From the NCBI GenBank assembly GCA_963832365.1, contig CAWHUL010000002.1, positions 248,001 to 312,000 on the forward strand: a DNA stretch of 64,000 bases, written 5' to 3'. The stretch is from CAWBRT01 sp963832365 (GTDB taxonomy: Bacteria > Acidobacteriota > Terriglobia > Terriglobales > Acidobacteriaceae). Positions 42,799-54,700 of this stretch are shown piece by piece. The position numbers were made by a program, and so were the translations under genes. Below the pieces are notes generated by a model, which saw only the letters and a program-made list of their open reading frames with translations, searched no databases and was not told where the DNA came from. Position 1 is the stretch's first letter, and every line of letters starts with the position of its first letter.

Positions 42799-42935
42799 TT
42801 TCAAATCCCTTTCCAACGGCCGGTAAGATCGATGGTATCTTCGGTGTGGCTGCCGGATGGATGGACGAGTTCGGGGAGCAGCGCGGCCTTCCGCGCATGG
42901 ATATCCTCCTCATCCCCGGGGAATGTCGCTGCCTC

Positions 42936-44702
42936 ATGAACCGTATTGGAAGACGAGAGAACTGGGCGTTACGGTCTTTGCTTGCGCTGACTGCCGCAAT
43001 TTACGTGGGGAGTGCGGGCATTCCGTCCCTGCTGGATGATGCCGATTCCTTCTACGCCGAAGTCGTGCGCGAGATGGCGCTGCGGCACGACTGGGTCACG
43101 CCGTATGCCAATGGGCTCCGCTTCTTCGACAAGCCGCCGCTCTTCTACTGGCTGATCTCGCTCTCCAACACCATCTTGCATACGAGTAACGCGTTCACCG
43201 TCCGACTGCCGACGGCGCTGGCGGTTTTGGCCCTCGTCTTCGTGACCTTCAAGATCGGCGAGCTGCTGTGGGGCTTTCGCGTCGGCTTGTTCAGCGGTCT
43301 GGCGCTGGCCACCTCGGCAGGGATGTTTCTCTTTACGCGGATCGCTCTGCCAGATGCGCTGATGACTTTGCTGCTCACGCTGTTCCTTTATTCCTTTCTC
43401 CTCTGGGAGCGCGCCGAAAACAAGAAGCCACCACTGCTGTGGATGTATGCCTTCGCCGCCCTCGCGGTGATGGCAAAAGGGCTGATCGGCTTGGTCTTTC
43501 CCTTGATGATCCTGCTGGCGACGCTTGCCGCCACCAGCAGGCTGAGAGAAGCCGCGCGGCTGCTGTCGCTCAAAGGCGCGCTCCTGTTCGCGGCCATCGC
43601 CGTCCCCTGGCACCTGCTGATCGGCGCGCGTAATCACGGCTTCTTCTGGTTCTACTTCATCAATGAGCACCTGCTGCGGTTCCTCGGCAAACGCTTTCCG
43701 ATGGATTACGGGACGGTACCGCTAATTCCATTCTGGCTGCTACACCTGGTCTGGCTGTTCCCCTGGTCGATTTATCTGCTGGCGCTTTGCCGCCCAAGCA
43801 ACTTCAAACGCGCATTGACGCAAAACCGCCGTGGGCTCGTGCTGCTGCTGGCTTGGGCTTTCGCCATACTGATCTTCTTCTCTTTTTCCTCGCGGCTGGA
43901 GTACTACACGCTTCCAGCGCTGCCCGCTCTGGCGCTGCTGGCCGGGATGCAGTGCGCCTCGTGCTGGGAGAGAGGAGAAAAGTGGCCGGGCATCACCTTG
44001 GCTGTTCTGGGGGCGCTATGCGGGGCCGCCCTGATCGCCGTCGCCGCTTACGATTCACCCACCATGACCGAGAGCTTTCTCAAACTGAAGGACAACTCCG
44101 ACCTCTACGTTTATTACCTGGGGCATCTCTTCGATCTCACGCCGGAGAGTCTGGCGGCGTTGCGTACACCGCTCGTGCTCGCCGGAATTGGTTTGGGGGT
44201 GGCGTTTCCGCTGCATCACTTCTTCAAGCGCATGGGGATGAAGGCCACGGTTCTGGCGTTGGGGATGGGATGCTTCTTCGTGGCGGCCAATCTCGGTTTT
44301 CTGATCTTCGCCCCGCGTCTGACTTCGCGACCCGTCGCCGACGAAATTAACCGCCGCTGGGACGCCTCGTCCACGGCCGCTCCCGCCATAGTGATCGACG
44401 GCGAGTACGAGGAGGCTTCGAGCGTTGCCTTTTACACCGGACGCATGGTACTTATCCACCATGAGCCGTCATCTTCGCTGTGGTATGGCTCGCGCTATGC
44501 AGATGCGCCGTCGCCGATGTTTCTCGACGACTCGCAACTGAAGCAGTTGTGGAATGAGTCAAAAGGCCGCGTCTTTCTTGTCACCTTTCAACCGAAGCTG
44601 GCAGGGCTGGAAAATGTCATCCCACAATCGAGATTCGTGCTGTCAACTTACGGCGACAAGATACTGCTCTCCAATCGAGCTGACGCGGGAGTCCGTCCGT
44701 AA
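42936..44702 (+). CDS. ArnT/PMT-like polyprenyl-phosphate glycosyltransferase (GT39/GT83 type)
   Basis: A 588-residue GT-C inner-membrane transferase that would move a sugar from a polyprenyl-phosphate donor to lipid A, protein or another envelope target. Landmarks are the catalytic loop LLDDADSFYAEVVREMALR (acidic pair), YANGLRFFDKPPLFYWL, FTRIALPDALMTLLLTLF, MAKGLIGLVFPL and NEHLLRFLGKRF, as in ArnT-like proteins. About ten membrane segments are visible and a soluble C-terminal part follows from about residue 465. Start ATG at 42936 fits the usual N-terminus just before the first helix. The donor might be made by the DPM1/ALG5-like enzyme at 4.5 kb, speculation. Confidence 0.85.
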   Translation: MNRIGRRENWALRSLLALTAAIYVGSAGIPSLLDDADSFYAEVVREMALRHDWVTPYANGLRFFDKPPLFYWLISLSNTILHTSNAFTVRLPTALAVLALVFVTFKIGELLWGFRVGLFSGLALATSAGMFLFTRIALPDALMTLLLTLFLYSFLLWERAENKKPPLLWMYAFAALAVMAKGLIGLVFPLMILLATLAATSRLREAARLLSLKGALLFAAIAVPWHLLIGARNHGFFWFYFINEHLLRFLGKRFPMDYGTVPLIPFWLLHLVWLFPWSIYLLALCRPSNFKRALTQNRRGLVLLLAWAFAILIFFSFSSRLEYYTLPALPALALLAGMQCASCWERGEKWPGITLAVLGALCGAALIAVAAYDSPTMTESFLKLKDNSDLYVYYLGHLFDLTPESLAALRTPLVLAGIGLGVAFPLHHFFKRMGMKATVLALGMGCFFVAANLGFLIFAPRLTSRPVADEINRRWDASSTAAPAIVIDGEYEEASSVAFYTGRMVLIHHEPSSSLWYGSRYADAPSPMFLDDSQLKQLWNESKGRVFLVTFQPKLAGLENVIPQSRFVLSTYGDKILLSNRADAGVRP

Positions 44703-44782
44703 TTGGCGTGCTTTGTTTATGGTGCCGGGAGGGGACCGTTATCTTTGCGTGCCGTCGACAGAAGGCAGCGCCGCAGTGAACG

Positions 44783-45604
44783 TCAATCAGACTTGTCCGC
44801 TGGGAATTCCTCATAGCTGACGTTGTGGCTCTTCAGCAGTTCGATCACATACCACGCGGGTACTAATACAGCCAGGCGCGGGTCCTGAGTATATCCCTGG
44901 ACCACCCCAATCACAGCGCCGCTATCCACTAAGTAGGCAGGGCCCCCGCTCATTCCTTCATCCGCCTTGGAGTCAGCGAGATAAAACTCGCGCACTTCGC
45001 CCCGCCGCGCGCCATCGATTTGCGCAGACGATTTCACAATGACACTGCGGTTGCCGGTCCGCAGCAGCACCGTGTCGGTTAGATGTCCTGTGTTATAAAC
45101 CGGTGCCAACCCAGATAGCGCCGGCAGACCGGCAGCTTCAATCAAGGTGCCGTCCGGCGGCCGAGCCGAGTACAATTTCACAACGTTGACTGCCGCAGCC
45201 GGCGTCTTAGTCCGCAGGAGCGCTAAATCGTGCGCCTCATCCACCTCGATCACCTCTGCCGGGACAGCGACAAAGCTACCGCTGGCAGGCAGTCCCACGA
45301 ATAGCCGTTTGTCGGTGCCCTGCATATTCTCGCCGGTGCGCTCAGCAGCCCGCACCACGTGTCCCGCAGTGATGACGTATCCTTGCTTACTGACGAAGAA
45401 TCCTGTTCCAGCGATACTGGCAAGGCGCTCGCTCTTGGTCGCTGAACTGCCATTGAGATCCGGTTCGACCATTCCGACGGCGACCACCGCCTTAGAGGGA
45501 GGCTGTAATACATGCAGCGCAGACTGCGCCTGTGCCGTCATCGCAATTGCAATCCAGAGCAACAACATTGCAACGGGGAACAAAGGTTTGTGAGAAGCTG
45601 CCAT
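44783..45604 (-). CDS. Exported trypsin-like serine protease
   Basis: A 273-residue S1-type protease with a signal peptide (LFPVAMLLLWIAIAMTAQAQ). The catalytic triad is visible: His in VITAGHVVRA, Asp in DEAHDLALLRTK and Ser in DEGMSGGPAYLV (GMSGGP where GNSGGP is usual). There is no PDZ domain, unlike DegP/HtrA. It should act in the periplasm or outside. The ATG at 45604 has no ribosome-binding site and a TATACT box (45611-45616) ends only 6 bases upstream, so its mRNA may be leaderless. A terminator between it and the giant gene argues for separate transcription. Confidence 0.82.
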   Translation of the reverse strand: MAASHKPLFPVAMLLLWIAIAMTAQAQSALHVLQPPSKAVVAVGMVEPDLNGSSATKSERLASIAGTGFFVSKQGYVITAGHVVRAAERTGENMQGTDKRLFVGLPASGSFVAVPAEVIEVDEAHDLALLRTKTPAAAVNVVKLYSARPPDGTLIEAAGLPALSGLAPVYNTGHLTDTVLLRTGNRSVIVKSSAQIDGARRGEVREFYLADSKADEGMSGGPAYLVDSGAVIGVVQGYTQDPRLAVLVPAWYVIELLKSHNVSYEEFPADKSD

Positions 45605-45610
45605 GCAGAT

Positions 45611-45616
45611 AGTATA
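45611..45616 (-). promoter_or_regulatory. TATACT -10 box immediately before the protease start
   Basis: Minus-strand TATACT with the expected transcription start at or next to the A of the ATG at 45604. No convincing -35 box. Suggests leaderless initiation; read by eye. Confidence 0.3.
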
Positions 45617-45639
45617 CGGCGGCGACAAGCATCCGCAGA

Positions 45640-45675
45640 CCAAAAGACAGGGACCTCGATCCTCTGAGGTCCCTG
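45640..45675 (-). terminator. Rho-independent terminator of the giant repeat-protein gene
   Basis: A perfect 10-bp stem CAGGGACCTC/GAGGTCCCTG (45648-45657 with 45666-45675), an 8-base loop and then TCTTTTGG on the minus strand. It lies about 50 bases past the stop codon at 45728. Confidence 0.7.
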
Positions 45676-45727
45676 GTGAACTCCTTGTCGCTTTTCAGTT
45701 CTACTCCTGCCTTGGGACATACCCACT

Positions 45728-48700
45728 TTAATGAGTGGTGAAGTAGAAATAGTTTCCGTTTACAACCGTATATCCCGCCTGATCGTAAATCGTGCCGTTG
45801 TAGTTAACTGTCAAGGTGTATTCCGTACCCGAGGCCAACGCCGAGGTAGGTACAATCGCGACGGTGCTGCCCCCGTTCGAAAGAGCGAAAGTGAAGGGAA
45901 CGGAAGTGGAAGTACCGCCGAGTGTGGTGTAAAGACGAATGGCATTGCCGCCAAACAGCGACGCCTCCTCGACTGGACCGGTGAAGGTAAGGGTGATGGG
46001 CTGAGTGCCATCCACGTTCAGCACCCCCGGCCTCGTAGAATTCACCATCGTGGATGTGCCGTTGTACACCATAACGTTGGCGGCAGTGAACGAAGTACTG
46101 CTGTTTCCGATCTGCGGGTTAGTTCCGGTGGTGAACCCGATCGTCTGAGGCGTAACTGCGTTGGCCCCGGAGAAGTCGGTAACGCCGGCGATGGAGAGTT
46201 GATAGGTGGTGTTCGGCGCCAACAACGAAGCCGGCGTGATCCGCACCACGGTGCCGTCAAACACCGGTGATGCAGTAACAGGCATGGCCGCTCCGGCGGG
46301 TGAGGTTGGAGTAAGCAGTATCTGCCCCAGGCTCCTGCCGGAGACCAATTCGTTAAATGCAATTTCGATCAATCCATTGGTGGGCACGTTGGTTGCACCA
46401 TTGATCGGCGTCGTATAGATCACCTGGGGCGTCGCGGAGCCATCGGCGGCCGCAGTGAAGTAAGCACATGAGCCGCTCCATAAATTAGCAGCCAAGTCGT
46501 AAACAGATGACACGCAGGGCCGGTATTGGACCCCCGCCGTCAACGGCCCCGGCGAGAATGTAACCGTCGTCCCATCCGGGCTCAGGCTCACACCCGTTGG
46601 AATGTAGGAGCTAGTGCCGTAGTTATACAGGCTGACGCTGGGGTTGTTCAGAACGCTATTCGGCGACAATGGTTCATTGAAGACGAATACGAACGTAGAG
46701 TTGGTCTGAATGTAGTTCTGTTGCGGCCCGGGGCCATTGTAGTTCGGGCTTTCGGAAACAATATACGGAGCGGCGAAATCGGGGCCCGGACCAGTGGTGA
46801 AGGTAACATCCACCTCGGGCACGGCACTACCTGCAAGGTTCAGGATCGTGCCGCCAACCGAAATCTTCAGGGTCACAGACGCACTATCGGGCAGCGGTAT
46901 TTGAGGCGTAAGGCTTACGCTGGTTCCCGAGTTGTTGTAGTTGCCGCCAAATGAGAGGGTGAAGGGCACCGGGTCGCCGTTGGCCGTAAGCGTCACCGTA
47001 CTCGCGTTGATGGTATATGTATCCACAACTTCGTTGAAGGTGAACTCAAGGATGGCATTGCCGCCAACATTGGTGGCGCCATTGGTAGGTGCAACTGAGT
47101 TTACCACCGGTGCTGTACTGTCAGCCGTACCGCCGGTGTAGAAGTAACTGGCATAGTTGCTGCTACCTGCGTTCAGTTCACGGCCGTTGACATTGTGGAT
47201 CCCAGTCAGATGAACGTAGTAAGTGGTGTTCGGAGAAAGCGTTCCAGCACTTAGCTCTAACATATTCGGGGCGATCTGGTTTACGGAAGAGCCGTAATGC
47301 GGACCGCTATTGTTGATCTGGAGATAGAAGTTATCGGTACTTACAGGGCTGGCAATGGCTTGATCAAAGGTAGCCACAACGACCGAGTTCGAGGGGTTGC
47401 TACTGCTGCCGTTGGAAGGCGAAACGCCGATTAGGGTGGGCCCGGTGAGCGCCGGGTCAGTGGACTGCGCCGTGTTGAACTGCGCCGTATAGCCAGTGAA
47501 GGCGTTGCCCCAATCATCGGTGACAGCCGAGGTCAGGAAGACCTGCACCAAGCCGTTGCCGGTAAATGGGTTGGTCGGGGTAAACACGATGGTTTGCCCG
47601 TCGCTGGTCGCCGGCGCCGTACCCACGGCGAAACTGCCGGGGACGGCTATACCGTTCTCGATCACCACGACTGAGGTTGAGTTGACGGTAGCTGGGTTCA
47701 CTGGGCTGCTGGTATAGAGGGTGACCGGAGCGTTCAGGTCGACGCCGCTGGCGCCGGCGGCGGGACGTATCTGGATGACGGACGGCGTAGCGATAACTGG
47801 CTTCGGGATAATGGTGAAGGTGCTGGCAAATGGCGCCGCCAGGTGGTTGCCGTCAAGATCCTGGACGCCTGTGCCCGCCAACACCATGATCTGCGTGCCA
47901 TAAGGCAGGCTGCCGCAAGAGAGGGTCACGATCTTACGGTCGACTGAATAGCCGACGGTCGCGTTAAGGTTAGAGTAGCCGTTGAAGAGGGCAAAGTTTG
48001 CGGCATTGATGTAGGTCTGGTTCAGTGCTTCATTGAACACCAGGCTGACCACAGTGTTGGGCCCATTACCGGTAGAGCTATCTGCCGGGGTAACGGAGAT
48101 CACCTGCGGAACGTGGCTGGCGGCGTTTCCGGTGCTGAACTGCGCACCACAGAGGCAGTTGAAGTTATTGCCGGCCAAGTCCTTCAGCGCGGCATTGTAG
48201 CTGGCGTATACCAAAATAGCTGAATTTGCGGGCAGCGGGCCGGTGGGGGTGAAGGTCAGGATGGAGCCGTTGGCGCCGATCGCGAGCGTTCCACTGACAG
48301 GATAATTGCCGTTGGTCCGGAAGACCTGGAACGAACTTTGCGAAACACTCAGCGGGTCCACCGGACGGCTCAGGTTAATCTGGATAACTGTTGGAGTGGC
48401 CGCGGAACCGACCGACACATTCGTCGCGTTGGGCGCTGGCGAGGCCAAGCTGATGGAACCATTGCCGCTGAGCGTCGTGCCGGCGGTAGTAAAGCTGGTC
48501 GGGGCATTGGTAAGCGGCACTGCATTGCCGTTCACATCACTAAAGGCGCCGGCGCCGATGTTCAGAGCGTATATCGTGCTCTGGCTTAAGTTGCCGGACA
48601 GGGCATAGGTCAACGTATAGCCATCGCTCGACAGTTGTACGTTGCCAGTGGCAGACGGATTCAAGGTGATCGCGGCGGCACTCAGCGAAGTCGGATCAAT

Positions 48701-51700
48701 CGGCTGGCTCATTTGCACCGAAATCACAGGATTGACAGGTACGCCAGTGGCGCCGTTTGGTGGCGTGACTGCCACCGCTGTGGGCGGGCTGCTGACGGGA
48801 CCAACCCCCGTGGTGAAGGTCAAACTCGTGTTTACGGGGCCGTTGCCGACCAGGTCGAGGTAGTTGCCGCTTCCGAAAGAGTAGTTTGTGTTGGGATCGA
48901 GCCGGCCTGCCACGCCGTTGCTGTTCACGTAGGTCGCGTAGCTGAACGAAACACTCCGGAGATCGGCCGCCCAAGTGGGTGTAAGCGCGATGTTGCCGCC
49001 GCCCGCCACCTGATTGTGCAGGTACCAGCCACTGGAGTGGAACGGATCTACCGGTTCGCTGAAGTCAATCCTCAGGACTGGATTGGTTCCTGTGGTTCCC
49101 CCGTTAATGGGGTTAATCGCAGTAATCGTCGGCGCGGTCAGATCGATACTCGGTCCGGTGGTAAATGTCGCGGTAACGGTGCTGGGCAAGTACGTGCCGG
49201 AGTCAGGCGCGGTCGTCGATTGCTGGCTGACGGTGCCGACGAGCCGCACAGCGTCATAGGAACGGTCGCTGCTAGTCATGGTAATGGTTAATGTATTGAC
49301 TCCGTTCACTAGCAATCCGCTACTGCCGCCAATGTTGACATTTTGCAAGGAGACAAGATTGTTGCCGTACGCAATCGGCGTTCCGTTCAACGCCAGCGTC
49401 CCGGTATTGTCAATTCCCCAGGTCAGATTCAGCATGGCCGTGGCCGGATTGGTCACGGTGAAGGTGGTAGTAAAGGTAAAAGGCGCCGCCGGTTGAGTGA
49501 CGCTGTCCTGGACGCTGATCCACTGCGAGTTGCTGTCGTCCGCCTGCCACGATCCATTAACGCGGGCTGGGCTAAGGACGACCGGGTTTGCCGAAGGGAG
49601 CGCGGGCCCGGAGACGGTCCAGTTGGTATCCGCCGCACCGCCAGCTAACGGAGTGCCCGGCACGGAGGAGGATGCACCTGAAATGCCGGTATGCAGGTAA
49701 GCCACAGGGGTGTACTGCCGATTGGCAGCGGCGGCGTCGGTCACGCCGTTGCTTCCACCGCCGATATTCAGGTTGTACACCGCGTTTGGCTGGAGAATTA
49801 CATTGGGCGTTACCGTAACCACGGTATCGGAACTAGAGAAACTGAGCGTGGCGGGCACCGGATTGCCGTTCTGGGTAAGCGTGATGTTGGACGCCGCACT
49901 TAGCTCCGACACCGGATGGTTGAACTGGATCTCCGGATGGATGTTGGTTCCCACGTTGCCGAATCCGGTCGGAGGCGTAGTCCTCACCACCGCCAGGTCG
50001 GCCGGAGGCGTGAGCGAAGTGGTGAAGACATTCTGCATTGCCCAGCAACCCGAAACATTGCCGGTAAGGTCGTAGGCGCTGCAGACCCCGACATAATATT
50101 GGCGGCCAGCCGCGAGCACGGAGAGAGGGGCGATCGTCACCTGCCGGCCATCGGGGGTAAAAGTCATCAGCGCCGGTACCGAGTTACTGGGCTGGCCGGT
50201 GGAGAACTGGTTATCCCGCAAGATAATCGAGCTGTTGTAATGGAAGCTACGCGTGTCCATCGCCTCGTTGAAGGTGATGGTGAATACGGAATCGACCGGC
50301 ACATTCGAGGCGCCACTGGCCACCGATACGCCGATTACCAGCGGGGCGGTGAAATCCGGTGCCGCGCCGGTGTTAAAGGTGGCGCTGAAGGGCGTAGCCG
50401 GATTGCCCGCGCCGTCCGTAACCGCGTTCGTAACCGCGACCGTGATGGGCGTTCCAGCGGGTAGCGGTTGCTGCGGGGTCAGCACGAGCTGATTAGGTCC
50501 ATCGACACTGAACCCAACGTTGCCATCGCTACTGGTGTAAGTGAAGGTGTATGGAATCGGGTTGCTGTTTGAGGAAAGTGTAAGAGTCGTTGCATCTACG
50601 GTCGCCGGCTCAATCCCTTCGTTGAAGGAGAGACGAACCAAGGCATTCACGCCGATACCCGAACTGCCGTTGGTCGGCTCGATGGCGGTGACCGCCGGCG
50701 TAGTCTTGTTGCTGCTGGTTCCGGTATAGAAGTAGATATTGTAACTGCTGTTGGAGCCAGCGAAGTGTTGCCCGGTGGCGTTGGCCAAGCCGCTGGTTAA
50801 GTACACGTAGTAGTAAGTGTTGGCCGCCAGAGGTGAAGTTGGCGTAAAGCGCAGCAGCATGTTCCCGTTCAGCAAAGTCACCGAACCTGATACGGGTGTG
50901 CTTTGATTGTTATTTGCCAATACAAAGAAGTTTGAACTAGTCGCCGTAGTCGGGTCGATCGCTTCGTTGAAGCGGGCGTCAATAACGGTGTTCACGAACG
51001 TGCTGCCACTGCCGTTGCTTGGAGCTATCGCAGTCAGCACCGGGACCGTGTTGACAGTTGCCGGCGCCACGGTGAAGCTGGCGGAGTAAGTGGTCAACGC
51101 GTTGCCAAATGCGTCGGTAATGCCTTTCGTCAGATAAACCGAAACCACCACGCCGGGTGTGAACGAGCCGCCGGAAGGGGTGAAGGTGACGACTTGGTTA
51201 TTCGACGAGAGCGTGACTGAGCCATCGAAAAGCACGCCATTCTGGGCCACGTACATCGTGCCTGCGGTGTTCGCCGTACCCACAATTACCGAGGACGGAT
51301 TCAGCGGCGTCGAAATGAAGAAGGTCACCGGATTGACGGGGTTGACGTTGGTTGCGCCGGAGCCGGGACGGAAGCCGGTAATACAGAGGTTGCAACTGAC
51401 CTGGGTCTGCTCCACCGGACTGGCGATTGCCGGCGCGGCCATGGTTGAGAAGCTGCTCGCTACCTGGGCGGCGAGATGATTGCCCGACAAATCGGCAACG
51501 CCAGGCGTGAGCACCACGGTATAGGTGGTGCCATAGGACAAAGTGCTGTTATTGAAGGTGAAAGCCGTAGTGTCGCGCGACGCCGAAACACTGCTCGTCA
51601 CCAGCGTGGTGCCCGTGTAGAGTCCAACATTGCCGCTGTTGAAGGAGGTGGGATTCATCGGCTTCGAGAAGATCACGGTAATCGGGTTGTTCGGACCGAT

Positions 51701-54700
51701 GCCGGTGGAACCATCTGCCGGCGTTATCGTAAGCACGGTAGGCGCCGTTGTATCGGCGGCGTTGGTGACGGCGGAACATTCGGTATTTTGGCCGAACGGA
51801 TTGCCTGCGATGTCATACAAGGTCGCGTTATAGCTTGCATAAACGCAGATCGAATGATTGTTGGCAAATGGGACAGCCGGAGTAAATGTAATGGTTCGGC
51901 CGCCATTACTTATAGCAATGGTGCCCGGCAGCGCATAGTTCCCGCCCCCAACCGTATTATCGAAGACGTGAATAGTGGTGCTGTTGATGGTGTTTGCATC
52001 CACCGGGGCCGATAGCGTCAGCACAACATTAGCGTTGGTCGGCGCAATGGCGATAGTACCTGCGGTAACTAACTGCGTGCTGGTAACGCCTGTGGCGAAG
52101 CTCCATGAATACGGCACCATGGTATTGCCATCCACATCCTTGAGTCCGGCCGCAGTAGCGGTATAGGACGTGTTGGTGGCCAGAACCACTCCACCAAAGG
52201 TGACCGTCTCGAGATCGCTGGCCAGCGTTGCGCCGGTGATAACTCCAGTCGGCGCGACGCTCGTGACTGCGACATCGTCGATGTAGAAATATCCCGGGTC
52301 ACTAATAGCCTTGAACGTGATCGTATCCGAACCGGTCCCGGTCACGGTGAAGGCATACTGGGTCCAGCCGAAGGCCGAATTGAGCGTGGGTCCAAAATTG
52401 AGCAGGGTGGTATTGTTCCAGATCGCCTGGAACGATTTCACGGTGCCGGAGCTCTCGCTATGAAGGTAGAAGCTGAAGGTATAGCTGACTCCAGGCGTAT
52501 CCGCAATGGTTTGCGACAGCACCGCCGAGCCCTGGGTGTTGAGGTTGCCCATCCGCATCGCATGGCTGCCGGTATTGGCTTGGCTGGCAACCACCACGTT
52601 GTACGAAGCGGCGAAGTTACTGCCAATCCAGTTATTGGTATTGCCGGTCTCAAAGCCGCAATTCGCCACCAGGTTGCCGGCTGCCGATCCGCAGTTGCCA
52701 ATGATGCCTAGAGGCGGAGGAGTGAGCGTCACCGTACCGCCAGCCAAGCTGGTCTTATCGATGAACTTGTTCATCTGCACCTGGAGCTGCGGATTCAGCA
52801 CCACATTGGTTGCGCCATTGAGGGGATTGGTTTGTGACACCTCCGGCGGCGTGGTGTCGGGAGCGAGTGTCGGCGGCGGGTCGGTAAGGAAGTAGTCGGA
52901 CGCACTGAAAGAGTTGCCGTCACGGTCGTAGCCGTTAACGTACCACCTGTAGTTAGTACCGGAGTCGAGCAAGTAACCGGAAGGCAGAGTAAGTATGACC
53001 GTCTGGTTGTTGCTCGCGAACGAGACAGTACCTCCCGGCACATTCCAGCCCGCTGCCTGGTTGTGAACGATGTAGGTGCCCGGGGTGATGCTGAGCGGAT
53101 TAATGGGCTTGCTGGTGGTGAAGGCAAACGTCGGATTGAGGCCAGTTACCTCGGTGCAGCAAGGGGTCCAGTTCACGATCGACGGAGCGGTGGTATTGCT
53201 GCCGGCGCCAGTTGCAAAACCAAAGCTACTGGGATTTGCCAGCGGGGTATCGGTCCAGTCGGTAATGGAGTTGGTGTAGGTAACCGTATAGGCCGTGTTG
53301 GCGGAGAACGTCGGCGAAGGCGTGAAGGTGTACTGGGTAAAGCTGGTGTTGTAGCCAATCGTTCCCGCCACGGGGTTGCCGGCCTGCTGCACGTAGAAGC
53401 TGGAAGAAGTAACACTGGTCGGATCGACGGCCTTATTGAAGCCCAGAGTGACTACGGCGTTTGTGCCGACGGTGGTGTCGTTGTTGCCGATATTCGAATA
53501 TGTAAATGATGGACCATTGGTATCCGCGCCAAAGCCAGTAGTGAAAGTGTAGTAGCTATACGCCAGGTTTAGCGGCGAAGCGCCCTGGCTTTGAATCTTC
53601 GTCGCCCCCCACGGGGATCCCCAGTTGTTGACCGAGCCGTTGACGCACAGAATGTAAGCGTTGCCGACCTTCAGATTCTGGTTGGGAGCGAAGGTGACGA
53701 CGCGCCCGGCGCCATCGGTCGTTACCTGACCCGGTACCATGGCGGCCGCGCCGGCGGCGGGGCTGCCGTAGTTGCAGTTGGCCCCTCCAATCGACTGATC
53801 GAAGAGAATCACATTGCCGGTCGGGGTACCCGGGGGATTTGGCGTTGAAACGTTCTGGATCGGCTCGCTCAACTCAAAGGTGAATTTTGTGTTGGTGGGC
53901 ACGTTGATCGCGCCGTTGGGGGGAGCTGCGACAACGATCGTCGGCGCCACAGGAGCAGCAGGCTGGACGGTAAAGCCGTTGGTAACGGACAGCGCCGGAT
54001 CGGTAGGATCCGTAACGTTCACGTTATACGGTCCCGGGGTGGCGTTAGCGGCAATAGTCAGTTGCACAGTGATGATCTGGCCGGAGACGCCGGTTATGGC
54101 TGCCGCGATATTCGGTGAGGCAATAGTCACCGTATTATTCGCGAGGATAGGATCGAAATGAGTGTTGGTGCCGGTAATGGTAATGATCGGGTTCGTGCCC
54201 GGATTGCCAACGTTGGGCGAAATGGCAAACGTGGGCGCGCCCGGCAGCACCTGGAACAGGTTGCTGCCCACTGCCGTCTCAGTGCCTGCGGGGATGAGTG
54301 GAGTAGTAACGGTAACGGTATAGAGGCCTGGTGCCGTGCCCTGGGTAACGTTTACCGGAACCGTGAGCTGTTGGATGCTGTTGAATTGGGCAGCTCCGGC
54401 AGTGACGCCGCTGCCGCTGAATACGACTTGGGAGGCGGGGCTGAAATGGGTGAACACATTGCCGTTGATGACAACCGCGGAATTCGACGAACCCTGCGTC
54501 CCGCTGCCGGGTGCCAGGGAGGTCACCACGGGGATGCCGGCGGCGACGGTGAACACCCCCGTACCGGAGGCTGTGCCGTCGGTCGGGTCTGAAACCGTAA
54601 TCGAGTGCGAAACGAGTTGGGCGGCATTGTTCACGCTGACGTTAATCACCGCCTGGGTCGAGCTCGCGCCGGGCTGCGCCGAGACAAAAGTGACATCGTT

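Larger units (their letters stand above)
45731..53960 (-). repeat. Block of about 21 Big_5/SbsA Ig-like repeats
   Basis: Each unit of about 115-130 residues opens with a P-X-(N/D)-G-(A/S)-(T/S)-N-V turn, has a (F/V)-(N/S)-(E/K/Q)-X-(V/I/M) strand and closes with D-X-X-G-N. Units 3-11 and 12-20 (counted from the N-terminal side) line up as a nine-unit higher-order repeat about 3.6 kb apart, or about 4.06 kb where the inserted module at 52255-52705 lies between. Confidence 0.7.
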
